Below, piece by piece: positions 51,692 to 62,376 of a stretch of DNA of 64,000 bases. This DNA comes from JADFDG01 sp965232985. GTDB taxonomy: Bacteria; Pseudomonadota; Gammaproteobacteria; Pseudomonadales; JADFDG01. The stretch lies in NCBI GenBank assembly GCA_965232985.1, contig CBDDRC010000013.1, positions 90,035-154,034 on the forward strand, read 5' to 3'. Position numbers and translations under genes: made by a program. How positions within the stretch are numbered: position 1 is the first letter of the stretch; the number at the start of each line of letters is the position of its first letter. A model generated the notes under the pieces. That model ran no database searches, was not told the DNA's origin, and saw nothing but the letters and a program-made list of their open reading frames with translations.

Positions 51692-53310
51692 CCATGGCCG
51701 TGATCGAATCCCGTGTTGATCGCAACAGCGCCGAATTCGCTGCCAATCGCGAGATGATGCAAAAAGCAGTAGACGAGTTCCGCACCATCGAGCGCAAGGT
51801 GATTGAAAAGGCAAACGAGCAGGCACCAAAATTCCATAAACGCGGCCAGATCCTGCCCCATGAGCGCGTCAATCTGCTGCTTGATGCCGGTTCGCCATTT
51901 TTGGAGCTGGGCTCACTCGCCGGCCACATGATGCACGACGACAAGGATGGTACCGAAGCCGGCGGCGGCACCATTGCCGGTATTGGTTATGTCAGTGGTG
52001 TGCGTTGCCTCGTGGCCGCTTCGAACTCAGCGATCAAGGGCGGCACCATCACCCCCGGTGGCCTGTACAAGTCCCTGCGCCTGCAGACAATCGCCCGCGA
52101 GAACAAGCTGCCAATGGTGACGCTGGCCGAGTCCGGCGGTGCGAACCTGAACTACGCGGCAGAAATTTTCGTCGAGGGCGCGCGCGGCTTTGCCAACCAA
52201 GCCAGGCTTTCAGCCATGGGCCTACCGCAGATCACGGTGGTGCACGGCAATGCCACGGCTGGCGGTGCCTACCAACCCGGCTTGTCCGATTACATGATCA
52301 TGGTGCGCAAGCGGGCCCATATGTTCCTCGCCGGCCCACCGCTGCTGAAAGCAGCCACCGGCGAAGTGGCCACTGAAGAGGATCTCGGCGGCGCCCAGAT
52401 GCATGCCTCGATCGCCGGTTCGGCGGAATACATTGCCGAGAATGACAGCGATGGCATCCGTATCGCGCGCGAACTGATGGCAAAAATTCCGTGGAACGAT
52501 CAAACCCCGCCACGCCAGCGCAAGGCTTTCGCCGAACCGCTGTATCCTGCCGACGACCTCATGGGCATCGTCCCGGCGGATGCCAAACGGCCCTACGATG
52601 TACGCGAGATCATCGCCCGCATCGCCGACGGCTCGGAATTTGTCGATTTCAAAACCGAATACGACAACCAGACGATCTGTGGCTGGCTCGAAATCGAAGG
52701 CCAGCCGGTGGGTTTTATCGGCAACAACGGCCCGATTACCGCGCAGGGCGCGGCGAAAGCTGCACAATTCATTCAATTGTGCGACCAGTCAAATCGACCA
52801 ATTCTGTTCTTCCACAACACCACCGGCTTCATGGTAGGCACGGAAAGTGAGCAGAACGGCGTCATCAAGCACGGCTCGAAGATGTTGCAGGCCGTTGCCA
52901 ATACGCGGGTACCAAAACTCACCGTTGTCGTCGGTGGCTCCTACGGCGCCGGTAACTATGCGATGTGCGGTCGCGGCCTTGACCCACGCTTCATCTTCGC
53001 CTGGCCGAACAGCAAAACGGCCGTCATGGGCGGCCAACAGGCCGGCATGGTGTTGCGCATCGTCGCCGAAGCGAAACAGCGCTCCATGGGCATGGTGCCG
53101 GATGAGAAAGTTCTCGATTACCTGCAACAAAGTACCGCCCAGAAGCTCGACGGCCAAAGCACAGCGCTCTATGGTACGGCGCGGATGTGGGACGATGGCC
53201 TGATTGACCCGCGCGATACCCGAAAAATCCTCGCACTGCTGCTTGATATCTGTCGTGATGCCGATCAGCGCAAGCTGATGTCGAATACCTTTGGCGTTGC
53301 CCGCTTCTAA
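51688..53310 (+). CDS. atuC: Geranyl-CoA carboxylase beta subunit
   Basis: AtuC is the carboxyltransferase that carboxylates cis-geranyl-CoA with CO2 from biotin on AtuF. The 540-residue protein has the N- and C-terminal crotonase-like carboxyltransferase halves: AESGGANLNYAAEIF, NATAGGAYQPGLSDYMIMV, TGFMVGTESEQNGVIKHG and GGSYGAGNYAMCGRGLDPRF. The ATG overlaps atuB. The methylcrotonyl-CoA carboxylase subunit LiuB is closely related, but the surrounding atu gene order decides in favour of AtuC. Confidence 0.9.
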   Translation: MTMAVIESRVDRNSAEFAANREMMQKAVDEFRTIERKVIEKANEQAPKFHKRGQILPHERVNLLLDAGSPFLELGSLAGHMMHDDKDGTEAGGGTIAGIGYVSGVRCLVAASNSAIKGGTITPGGLYKSLRLQTIARENKLPMVTLAESGGANLNYAAEIFVEGARGFANQARLSAMGLPQITVVHGNATAGGAYQPGLSDYMIMVRKRAHMFLAGPPLLKAATGEVATEEDLGGAQMHASIAGSAEYIAENDSDGIRIARELMAKIPWNDQTPPRQRKAFAEPLYPADDLMGIVPADAKRPYDVREIIARIADGSEFVDFKTEYDNQTICGWLEIEGQPVGFIGNNGPITAQGAAKAAQFIQLCDQSNRPILFFHNTTGFMVGTESEQNGVIKHGSKMLQAVANTRVPKLTVVVGGSYGAGNYAMCGRGLDPRFIFAWPNSKTAVMGGQQAGMVLRIVAEAKQRSMGMVPDEKVLDYLQQSTAQKLDGQSTALYGTARMWDDGLIDPRDTRKILALLLDICRDADQRKLMSNTFGVARF

Positions 53311-53332
53311 AAAAATATTCAGGAGATATGCC

Positions 53333-54502
53333 ATGCAATTCACTCAGGAACACAACGAAATTGCCCGCACCATGGCGAATTTCATCGAGAAGGAACTGAA
53401 CCCGCACGTCGCCGAATGGGAAAAGGCCGGCGAATTCCCCATCCACGAAGTGTTCAAGAAAATGGGCAACCTTGGCCTGCTGGGTATCACCAAGCCGGTC
53501 GAATACGGTGGCATGGGCCTTGATTACACTTACGGCATGCTGGCCGCAGAACAATTGGGGCTGTGCAATTGCGGCGGCGTGCCGATGTCCATCGGCGTGC
53601 AAACCGATATGGCAACACCTGCCATTGCCCGTTTCGGTTCTGACGAACTCAAGCGCAATTACCTTGCCGGCGCCATCAGCGGCGATTTGGTCGCCTCTAT
53701 TGCCGTCAGCGAACCGCAGGCCGGTTCCGACGTCGCCAATATCAAGACCAACGCGAAGAAAGACGGCGGCGACTACGTGATCAACGGCACCAAGATGTGG
53801 ATCACCAACTCACCGAAGGCGGATTTTTTCTGCCTGTTGGCGAACACCTCTGAAGGCAAGCCGCACCTGAACAAATCATTGATTGTGGTGCCAAAGGATG
53901 CCGGCGGCATTACTGTCAGCAAGCGGCTGGACAAACTGGGCATGCGCTCCTCGGAAACCGCGCAGGTTTTCTTCGATAACGTGCGCGTGCCACAGAAAAA
54001 CGTGATCGGCATGGAAGGCATGGGGTTCATGAACCAGATGATCCAGTTCCAGGAAGAACGCCTGTTCGCCGCTGCCAGCAGCCTCAAGGGCCTCGAAAAG
54101 GCCATCAACGACACCATTGCCTACACCCGCGAGCGCATGATCTTCGGCATCCCGCTGATCGACAACCAGACCGTACATTTCAAAATGGCGGAGCTGAAAA
54201 CCGAGGTTGAGTTGCTGCGCTCGCTAACCTATCGCACCTGCGAAACCTATGTCAGGAACGGCAATACCACCGAAACATTACAACTCGCTTCGATGTGCAA
54301 ACTGAAAGCTGGTCGTCTGTCGCGGGTTGTTGCCGATGAGTGTATTCAGTTCTGGGGTGGTATGGGTTTCATGTGGGACAACCCGATCGGGCAGTTGTAT
54401 CGCGATGGTCGCCTCGGCTCCATCGGCGGCGGTGCCGACGAGATCATGCTGGGCATCATCTGCAAAACCATGAATATTTTGCCCGGCAAGAAAAAAGTTT
54501 GA
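53333..54502 (+). CDS. atuD: Citronellyl-CoA dehydrogenase
   Basis: AtuD is an FAD-dependent acyl-CoA dehydrogenase that oxidises citronellyl-CoA to geranyl-CoA. The 389-residue protein starts at the ATG at 53333 with AGGAG seven bases upstream. It has SIAVSEPQAGSDVANI and WITNSPKADFFCLLA (FAD-binding segments), and IQFWGGMGFMWDNPIGQLYRDGRL with the C-terminal GGGADEIML segment. Fourth gene of the atu operon. Confidence 0.9.
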   Translation: MQFTQEHNEIARTMANFIEKELNPHVAEWEKAGEFPIHEVFKKMGNLGLLGITKPVEYGGMGLDYTYGMLAAEQLGLCNCGGVPMSIGVQTDMATPAIARFGSDELKRNYLAGAISGDLVASIAVSEPQAGSDVANIKTNAKKDGGDYVINGTKMWITNSPKADFFCLLANTSEGKPHLNKSLIVVPKDAGGITVSKRLDKLGMRSSETAQVFFDNVRVPQKNVIGMEGMGFMNQMIQFQEERLFAAASSLKGLEKAINDTIAYTRERMIFGIPLIDNQTVHFKMAELKTEVELLRSLTYRTCETYVRNGNTTETLQLASMCKLKAGRLSRVVADECIQFWGGMGFMWDNPIGQLYRDGRLGSIGGGADEIMLGIICKTMNILPGKKKV

Positions 54503-54515
54503 CCTGGAGATCGGC

Positions 54516-55325
54516 ATGGATTTCCCGAACACCACACAAATCGCACTGAAACAGGATGGCCCTTGGCTGTACCTGACGCTGAATCGTCCTGAATCACGCA
54601 ACGCGATGAGCCAGCAGATGGTCGCCGAGATGCTCGGTGTCGCCGACATACTCACCAGCCGCCACGATATCCGCGGCGTGGTGGTGCGTGGCGCCGGCGG
54701 TCATTTCTGTGCCGGTGGCGATATCAAGGACATGGCCGAAGGCCGCATGAAAGCCGCCAGCGAAGGTCTGCCTGCCTGGCAGCGTTTCAACCGCGTATTC
54801 GGCACCCTGCTGCAACGATACGACGCCCTGCCGCAAGTCGTCATCGCCGTGCTGGAAGGTGCGGTGATGGGTGGCGGCTTCGGGCTTGCCTGTATTTCCG
54901 ATGTCGCTATCGCGCATCAGGATGCGCAGTTTGCGATGCCGGAAACTTCGCTCGGCATTCTGCCGGCGCAGATTGCGCCGTTCGTCGTCAACCGGATCGG
55001 CTTCACGCAAGCCCGCCGCCTGACGCTGCTCGGCAGCCGCATCAGCGGCAGTGAAGCGCGCGACGTCGGCCTGGTGCACTTCGCCGAAGCATCGACGGAC
55101 GCCATCGATATCCGCCTTGCCGAGGTGCTGAAACAACTGAAGCGCTGTGCACCCAACGCCAACGCCAATACCAAACGCCTGCTGCATCTGACCCGCACCA
55201 TACCCCTCACCCAGGTGCTTGATGAAGCTGCAGTGATGTTCAGCCAGGCCGTGGCAGGTGCCGAAGGCGCCGAGGGCACCATGGCATTTGTCCAGAAACG
55301 TCCTGCTGCCTGGGCTGCGGACTGA
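54516..55325 (+). CDS. atuE: Isohexenylglutaconyl-CoA hydratase
   Basis: AtuE hydrates isohexenylglutaconyl-CoA, the carboxylated product of AtuC/AtuF. The 269-residue crotonase-fold protein has VVRGAGGHFCAGGDIKDMAEG (oxyanion hole) and AVLEGAVMGGGFGLACISDVAIAH. The fold is shared with other enoyl-CoA hydratases; the position between atuD and atuF supports the specific assignment. Confidence 0.88.
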   Translation: MDFPNTTQIALKQDGPWLYLTLNRPESRNAMSQQMVAEMLGVADILTSRHDIRGVVVRGAGGHFCAGGDIKDMAEGRMKAASEGLPAWQRFNRVFGTLLQRYDALPQVVIAVLEGAVMGGGFGLACISDVAIAHQDAQFAMPETSLGILPAQIAPFVVNRIGFTQARRLTLLGSRISGSEARDVGLVHFAEASTDAIDIRLAEVLKQLKRCAPNANANTKRLLHLTRTIPLTQVLDEAAVMFSQAVAGAEGAEGTMAFVQKRPAAWAAD

Positions 55326-55335
55326 GGATCATACG

Positions 55336-57309
55336 ATGCACAAGTTTTCGACCATTCTCGTCGCCAACCGCGGTGAAATTGCCTGCCGGGTAATGCGCAC
55401 TGCAAAAAGCATGGGCTACCGTACGGTCGCCGTATACAGCGAGGCTGACCGTGACGCGCCCCACGTTGCGCTTGCCGATCGCGCGGTGTGCATCGGGCCG
55501 GCGCCGGTGGGCCAGTCCTACCTGAAGATGGACGCCATTCTCGACGCTGCAAAAAAATCCGGTGCTGATGCGATTCACCCCGGTTACGGCTTCCTGTCCG
55601 AAAACAGTGCCTTTGCCCAGGCTTGCGCCGATGCCGGTATCACTTTCATCGGCCCACCCATCAACGCGATCGAACTGATGGGCAGCAAACGGCTGTCTAA
55701 AATCGCCATGCTCAAAGCCAAAGTGCCCTGTGTGCCTGGTTATGAAGGTGCTGACCAGGCGGAAGAAACCCTGATCGCCGAAGCGAAGCGGATCGGCTTC
55801 CCGGTCATGCTGAAGGCTTCGGCCGGCGGCGGCGGTCGCGGCATGCGGCTCGTGCGGGAAGAGCGCGAGCTGGTGAGCATGATCCGCACCGCCAAGTCGG
55901 AGGCAAAAAATGCCTTTGGCAGCGACGAACTGATCATCGAAAAAGCCGTGGTCAATCCGCGCCACGTCGAGATCCAGGTATTCGGCGACACGCACGGCAA
56001 CGTCATCCACCTTGGCGAGCGCGATTGCTCGATTCAGCGCCGCCATCAAAAAGTGGTCGAGGAAGCACCTTGCCCGGTGATGACGCCAACACTGCGCAAA
56101 GCGATGGGTGAAGCTGCAGTCAACGCCGCGAAGGCCTGTGCTTACACTGGCGCCGGAACAGTCGAATTCCTGCTCGACAACGACAAGTTTTATTTTCTTG
56201 AGATGAACACCCGCCTGCAAGTCGAGCATCCGGTTACCGAGATGATCACCAGTCAGGATCTGGTCGCCTGGCAGATCCGGATCGCTGCAGGTGAAAAATT
56301 GCCGCTTATGCAGGATGAGGTAAAACTTGTCGGCGCGGCGATTGAAGTGCGCCTCTATGCAGAAGACCCTGCGCACCAATTCCTGCCGCAAACCGGCCCG
56401 ATTCACCTGTGGCAACCAGCAACCGGTGAGGGCGTGCGCATTGATCACGGTATTGCCAGCGGTGGCGAAATCAGCCCGCATTACGACCCAATGGTGGCGA
56501 AAGTCATCGCGTGGGGCGACACGCGCGAAGACGCCCGCCGGCGTCTGATTCGTGCCCTGGAAGACACCGCGCTCGTCGGGCTCACAACCAACAAGCGCTT
56601 TTTGCTCGCCATTTTGCGCAATGATGTATTTGCCCAAGGCCGCTTCGGCACTGCCTTCATTGCCGAAGTGCTTGAAGGGAACGCCGCCATGAAGCCGGTG
56701 CAGGCGAGCAGTATCGAACTCGCTCTCGCTCTCGCGCTGTTGCATGGTCACGCCCAGCAGGCAGCCCGACCGTTGCGCTCCGGCCTGTTCGCCGCCCGCC
56801 CCGCCCAGCTCAGCGACGGCACGCACAAAACTGTCGCGACGATAATGGAAATCGATGCCACACAGGGCCGCGCCTTTCATGTTGCGCTCGGCAAGGACAT
56901 CTCCCATGACGTGACCATTTTTGCCCGTGACGGCGCCAATACCCGTGTCGCCGTTGATGGCGTGCATCGTGACATCGTGGCGCTGATCGAGGGCAACCGG
57001 GTACTACTCGACAACGGCGACGGTGGTGTCGCCGTTGAGGACCTCTCGCTCATCCCGCCGGCCGCCGCCGAAGGTGCCGGCAGCGGCCAGATCAAAGCCC
57101 CGATGGACGGCGCCATCGTCGCTCTGAATGTTGCGGCCGGGGATAGAGTCGAGAAAGGCCAACTCCTTGTCGTACTTGAAGCGATGAAAATTCAGCACCA
57201 GATCACTGCCGATGTCACCGGCATCGTCAAATCAGTCAACGTCTCGTCAGGCGGTCAGGTGAAGTCTCGCCACCTGTTGGCCGTCATCGAACCGGACGCC
57301 GCTGCCTGA
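55336..57309 (+). CDS. atuF: Geranyl-CoA carboxylase alpha subunit (biotin carboxylase and carrier)
   Basis: AtuF carboxylates its own biotin with bicarbonate and ATP and supplies AtuC. The ATG at 55336 gives 657 residues: biotin carboxylase N-domain (ILVANRGEIACRVMRTAKSMG), ATP-grasp with SAGGGGRGMRLV and FLEMNTRLQVEHPVTEMI, and a C-terminal biotinyl domain with VLEAMKIQHQI; the lysine in EAMK is the expected biotin site. It is related to methylcrotonyl-CoA carboxylase alpha but embedded in the atu operon. Confidence 0.92.
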   Translation: MHKFSTILVANRGEIACRVMRTAKSMGYRTVAVYSEADRDAPHVALADRAVCIGPAPVGQSYLKMDAILDAAKKSGADAIHPGYGFLSENSAFAQACADAGITFIGPPINAIELMGSKRLSKIAMLKAKVPCVPGYEGADQAEETLIAEAKRIGFPVMLKASAGGGGRGMRLVREERELVSMIRTAKSEAKNAFGSDELIIEKAVVNPRHVEIQVFGDTHGNVIHLGERDCSIQRRHQKVVEEAPCPVMTPTLRKAMGEAAVNAAKACAYTGAGTVEFLLDNDKFYFLEMNTRLQVEHPVTEMITSQDLVAWQIRIAAGEKLPLMQDEVKLVGAAIEVRLYAEDPAHQFLPQTGPIHLWQPATGEGVRIDHGIASGGEISPHYDPMVAKVIAWGDTREDARRRLIRALEDTALVGLTTNKRFLLAILRNDVFAQGRFGTAFIAEVLEGNAAMKPVQASSIELALALALLHGHAQQAARPLRSGLFAARPAQLSDGTHKTVATIMEIDATQGRAFHVALGKDISHDVTIFARDGANTRVAVDGVHRDIVALIEGNRVLLDNGDGGVAVEDLSLIPPAAAEGAGSGQIKAPMDGAIVALNVAAGDRVEKGQLLVVLEAMKIQHQITADVTGIVKSVNVSSGGQVKSRHLLAVIEPDAAA

Positions 57310-57323
57310 ACAGAATCACGCCA

Positions 57324-58157
57324 ATGACCTCGCTGAAAAACCGCACGATTTTCATCACTGGCGCCAGTCGCGGCATCGGCCGCGCCATCGCGTTGCGCTG
57401 TGCCAGCGAAGGCGCCAACATCGTGATCGCCGCCAAAACTGTCGAGCCGCATGCCAAACTCGAAGGCACAATCTTCGAAACTGCAGAGGCCGTGGAAAAT
57501 GCCGGTGGCAAAGCACTGCCGATCCAGCTCGATGTGCGCGAGGAAGCGCAGGTGCGAGATGCGCTCGAAAAAGCCGCCGCGACCTTTGGCGGCATCGACG
57601 CTGTAGTCAACAATGCCGGCGCCATCAGCCTGACCGATGTTGAGCATACGCCACCCAAAAAATTCGACCTTATGATGGATATCAACGCGCGCGCAGTGTA
57701 CCTGGTCACGCACTGCGCACTGCCATATCTCAAAAAGTCGTCCAATGCGCATGTGCTTAGCCTGTCGCCGCCACTCAACCTGTCGTCAAAGTGGCTGCAG
57801 CCTTATGCTCCCTACACGCTCTCGAAATACGGCATGACGCTGTTGAGCCTCGGCATGGCGGAAGAATTCCGTGCAGCTCGCATCGCCGTCAACACACTCT
57901 GGCCACGCACCCTCATCGCTACGGCCGCAGTTGAATTCTCCGTCGGCAGCAAGGACATGTTCAGGCTCGCCCGCAAGCCGGAAATCATGGCCGACGCCAC
58001 CGCTGAGATCCTTCGTACCGAGGGCATGATGCTCACCGGTCGCAACCTGATCGATGACGCGTTTCTTCGTGAGCGCGGCATCAGTGATTTCACCCGCTAC
58101 GCGTGGGATCCGGCCATGGCTAACCGGCTCAGCATTGACCTCTTTGTCGATGACTGA
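57324..58157 (+). CDS. atuG: AtuG-type short-chain dehydrogenase
   Basis: The 277-residue SDR has TGASRGIGRAIALRC, NNAGAISLTD, a YTLSK catalytic motif (Tyr-x3-Lys) after LSLSPPLNLSSKWL, and a C-terminal region like the HSDL2/AtuG group. Unlike AtuB it keeps the catalytic pair. In Pseudomonas AtuG is part of the citronellol-catabolic cluster and may oxidise a pathway alcohol or act on a CoA ester. Starts 14 bases after atuF. Confidence 0.87.
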   Translation: MTSLKNRTIFITGASRGIGRAIALRCASEGANIVIAAKTVEPHAKLEGTIFETAEAVENAGGKALPIQLDVREEAQVRDALEKAAATFGGIDAVVNNAGAISLTDVEHTPPKKFDLMMDINARAVYLVTHCALPYLKKSSNAHVLSLSPPLNLSSKWLQPYAPYTLSKYGMTLLSLGMAEEFRAARIAVNTLWPRTLIATAAVEFSVGSKDMFRLARKPEIMADATAEILRTEGMMLTGRNLIDDAFLRERGISDFTRYAWDPAMANRLSIDLFVDD

Positions 58158-58274
58158 CAGCTGCCTCCCGTTCACCACTGCCAGCGCGCACGTCACCTTG
58201 TCACTCCGAGGGGCGACGGTTATGTTTACCCGACTTTTTATGCCTGCCTATCGCTTGCTGCCACAGGAAAGCCC

Positions 58275-60104
58275 ATGAGCCACCAAGACGTCATTACTAC
58301 TTCGATGTTTCTCGCCCGTTTGCCGCGCCTCGCCATGAGGCTGCCGCGCATGATTCAGGGCATCAAGCTCGGCAACATCACCGATAAAACTGTGCCGGTA
58401 GGCCTTGGCCTGTGTATTCAAGACGCGCTCAAGCGCAATCCGGACGGCACCTGCCTGATATACCAGGACACGCATCTTACCTATCGCCAGTTCAATGCCT
58501 GGGCGAACCGGATTGCGCATTACCTGACATCACTGGGTATAAAAAAAGGCGATGTCGTTGCCATCCTGGTTGAGAACCGTCCGGAACTGTTGGCCAGCAT
58601 GGTCGGCTGCGCCAAGATTGGTGCCATCAGCGCCTTGGTCAACACCCAGCAGACAGGCAAGGTACTGATCCACAGTTTCAACCTCGTGAAGCCTTGCCTC
58701 GCGATCATCGGCGAGGAACTCGTCAAACCGTTCAACGATGTGCGCGCGCAAATCGATATCAAAGACGACGCGATTTACTATCTGGCGGACACCAACACAC
58801 TGGAAGATGCCGGCACCGCACCGGATGGCTTCCGTAATCTGGCCAGCGAAATTCGCAGCGCACCGACGCACGATCCCGACAGCGTCAACCGCATCTATAT
58901 TCATGACCCGCTGTTCTACCTCTATACCTCCGGCACTACCGGCTTGCCCAAAGCCGTGGTGTTCAACCACGGTCGCTGGATGAAGGCGTACGGCGGCATC
59001 GGGCATGGTGCGATGCAATTGGGTCCCAAAGACCGTATTTACGTCACTCTGCCCTTTAATCATGCGACCGGTCTGTGTGTCGGCTGGGGCTCGGCGCTGG
59101 CCGGTGCCGGCGGCCTGATTCTTGCCCGCAAATTTTCCGCGAGCCGCTTCTTCGACGACATCCGCAAATACGATGCCACCGCCTTTGCCTATGTCGGCGA
59201 GCTTTGCCGTTACCTGCTGGAAACGCCGGAAAAACCGAGCGATCGGGATCACAAGATCAGGAAAATTGTCGGTAATGGCATGCGCCCCAATGTCTGGCTG
59301 CCGCTCAAAAAGCGCTTCGGCATTGAAGATGTGCTGGAATTCTACGGATCCAGCGAGGGCAACGTTGGCTTCACCAACTTGCTGAACTTCGACAACACCG
59401 TCGGTTTTTCCCCCGTGCCATATGCCATTGTCAAATACGACAAGGAAAATGAACGCCCTTTCCGCAACAGTCTCGGTTTCATGGAAAAGGTCAACAAAGG
59501 TGAAGCCGGGCTGCTGATCGGTGAAATTTCCACCAAGAGCCCCTTCCGCGGCTACACGGATCCGGAAAAAACCGAGAAGGCCATTCTGCGCGACGTGTTC
59601 GTGAAGGGCGATGCCCACTTCAATACCGGCGACCTGATGCGCGATATCGGTTTCAAACACGCGCAATTCGTCGATCGCACCGGCGATACTTTCCGCTGGA
59701 AGGGCGAGAACGTATCAACCACCGAGGTTGAGGTGATGACCGATGGCTTTCCCGGCATTGTTGAAACAGTGGTTTACGGGGTCGAAATCCCTAACACCAA
59801 TGGCCGTTGCGGCATGGCCTCAATCCGGCTGACCGTGCCGGCAGAGAAGTTCGATTTCAAGGCGCTGGTAAAGCATCTGCGGCAAGCGCTACCGGCTTAC
59901 GCAATACCGGTGTTCCTGCGGCTGGCGGAATCGATGGACACCACCGGCACCTTCAAGCATCAAAAAGCAAAGCTGAAGGAGGACAGTTTCCATCTGCAGA
60001 AGGTCGGTGCGCCGGTCTATGTACTGCTGCCGGGTTCCGACGAATACATCCGCCTGACCCCCGAAATCGAGCAGGGCATCGTCGATAACAAGTATCGCTT
60101 CTAG
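58275..60104 (+). CDS. atuH: Acyl-CoA synthetase of the FATP/very-long-chain group
   Basis: AtuH activates an acyl chain, presumably citronellic acid, to its CoA ester. The 609-residue AMP-forming enzyme has FYLYTSGTTGLPKAVVFNH (P-loop region), FYGSSEGNVGFTN, and a C-terminal motif with NTGDLMRDIGFKHAQFVDRTGDTFRWKGENV. The end of the protein is like FATP/FadD6 enzymes. It is the last atu gene; 117 bases separate it from atuG, and a strong terminator follows. Confidence 0.88.
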   Translation: MSHQDVITTSMFLARLPRLAMRLPRMIQGIKLGNITDKTVPVGLGLCIQDALKRNPDGTCLIYQDTHLTYRQFNAWANRIAHYLTSLGIKKGDVVAILVENRPELLASMVGCAKIGAISALVNTQQTGKVLIHSFNLVKPCLAIIGEELVKPFNDVRAQIDIKDDAIYYLADTNTLEDAGTAPDGFRNLASEIRSAPTHDPDSVNRIYIHDPLFYLYTSGTTGLPKAVVFNHGRWMKAYGGIGHGAMQLGPKDRIYVTLPFNHATGLCVGWGSALAGAGGLILARKFSASRFFDDIRKYDATAFAYVGELCRYLLETPEKPSDRDHKIRKIVGNGMRPNVWLPLKKRFGIEDVLEFYGSSEGNVGFTNLLNFDNTVGFSPVPYAIVKYDKENERPFRNSLGFMEKVNKGEAGLLIGEISTKSPFRGYTDPEKTEKAILRDVFVKGDAHFNTGDLMRDIGFKHAQFVDRTGDTFRWKGENVSTTEVEVMTDGFPGIVETVVYGVEIPNTNGRCGMASIRLTVPAEKFDFKALVKHLRQALPAYAIPVFLRLAESMDTTGTFKHQKAKLKEDSFHLQKVGAPVYVLLPGSDEYIRLTPEIEQGIVDNKYRF

Positions 60105-60142
60105 ATCCAACCCGTTGTTTGGCCAAGAAGTTTGTGCGAAAA

Positions 60143-60166
60143 GAGCCCGGCTATGCCGGGCTTTTC
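60143..60166 (+). terminator. Rho-independent terminator after atuH
   Basis: AGCCCGGC-TAT-GCCGGGCT followed by TTTTC: an eight-base perfect stem with a three-base loop and T-run, 39 bases after the atuH stop. It ends the atu transcript. Confidence 0.85.
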
Positions 60167-60208
60167 CCTGACGACTCCTGGCGCGCCAACCTCAGGATTT
60201 GACCGAAA

Positions 60209-60243
60209 TTTTCCACAGATTCTGTGGATAACTATGTGGAAAG
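60209..60243. other. Cluster of three DnaA-box-like 9-mers
   Basis: Within 35 bases lie TTTTCCACA (plus, 60209-60217), the consensus TTATCCACA (minus, 60223-60231) and CTTTCCACA (minus, 60235-60243). The first two are nested in the palindrome CCACAGATTCTGTGG. About 50 bases on, 60296-60340 is strongly AT-rich. No dnaA, dnaN or gidA lies nearby, so this is not claimed as the origin. The rest of the 330-base gap 60105-60435 shows the terminator before it and no gene. Confidence 0.45.
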
Positions 60244-60435
60244 TGATGCGGCGCAGTGCCTGCGGCAGAAGGGATACTAAGGACGCCTCACCTTGAATAT
60301 TTTTTGTGCAAAACAAAATATATCTTATATTTCAATTGGTTGCATGCCGTTCTTGAGAAATAAAGGCATCATAATCCTGCAACCTCAAGGATTTATGACA
60401 GCGTAACCTTCGCTGTGCAAAACTCCGTATGCGCT

Positions 60436-60810
60436 TCACGAAGCAGCCTGGATTTCCAGCCTTCCGGCACAATCGCGCGCATGCAGGGCATCTGCTGGCG
60501 TCGCGTACAACTCGATCGTGAAGGGTTTGATCAGCAACACGCTGCCACCGGCAAGCAGGATCGCCCCGCCCGCCTGCTCCAGGACATAACCGCTGCCCGC
60601 CACCCATTGCGGTGCCAGTGCCGGCGGAATTTCCAGCACCCCACGCATACCGTTGCCCAGTGGATCGTCGAGCGCAGCAAGATCCCGCGCAAAGCGCACC
60701 AGCGACCGACTGACCGCCAGGCAGGCGCCACCGCGCAATACGATCACGGAACGCGCATTTTCCGCCGCGTCCTCGTGCCTGATCGCCTGCACCAACGCAT
60801 CATTCGCCAT
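60436..60810 (-). CDS. Small uncharacterised protein downstream of pntB
   Basis: The 124-residue protein starts at the ATG at 60810 (MANDALVQAIRHEDAAENARS); a longer frame to 60840 would start inside a terminator and was rejected. It has no signal peptide. A hydrophobic stretch near the middle (AGGAILLAGGSVLLI) and a Pro-rich segment (EIPPALAPQW) are the only landmarks. No clear family. There is no good ribosome site, so the gene is moderately supported. Confidence 0.5.
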   Translation of the reverse strand: MANDALVQAIRHEDAAENARSVIVLRGGACLAVSRSLVRFARDLAALDDPLGNGMRGVLEIPPALAPQWVAGSGYVLEQAGGAILLAGGSVLLIKPFTIELYATPADALHARDCAGRLEIQAAS

Positions 60811-60828
60811 GACCACACCGGAAAATAA

Positions 60829-60851
60829 AAGGCCGCGCACCGCGCGGCCTT
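60829..60851 (-). terminator. Rho-independent terminator after the pnt operon
   Basis: On the minus strand a ten-base perfect stem (60851-60842 with 60838-60829, three-base loop) is followed by TTATTTTCC. It lies 38 bases after the pntB stop and ends the pntAA-pntAB-pntB transcript. Confidence 0.85.
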
Positions 60852-60888
60852 CACTGTAGCACCCTCAAGTGAACTGATGCGCCGGTCG

Positions 60889-62364
<1,476 letters not shown>

Positions 62365-62376
62365 GATGACGGCCCC

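Noticed and set aside
55240..56967. 575-codon minus-strand frame opposite atuF
   Set aside because: Antisense to the biotin carboxylase; no signature and no ribosome site.
58530..59666. 378-codon minus-strand frame opposite atuH
   Set aside because: Antisense to a conserved acyl-CoA synthetase; no domain.
60105..60435. Chromosomal replication origin
   Set aside because: Three DnaA-like boxes and AT-rich DNA are present, but no dnaA, dnaN or gidA gene and no skew evidence; kept as a finding only.
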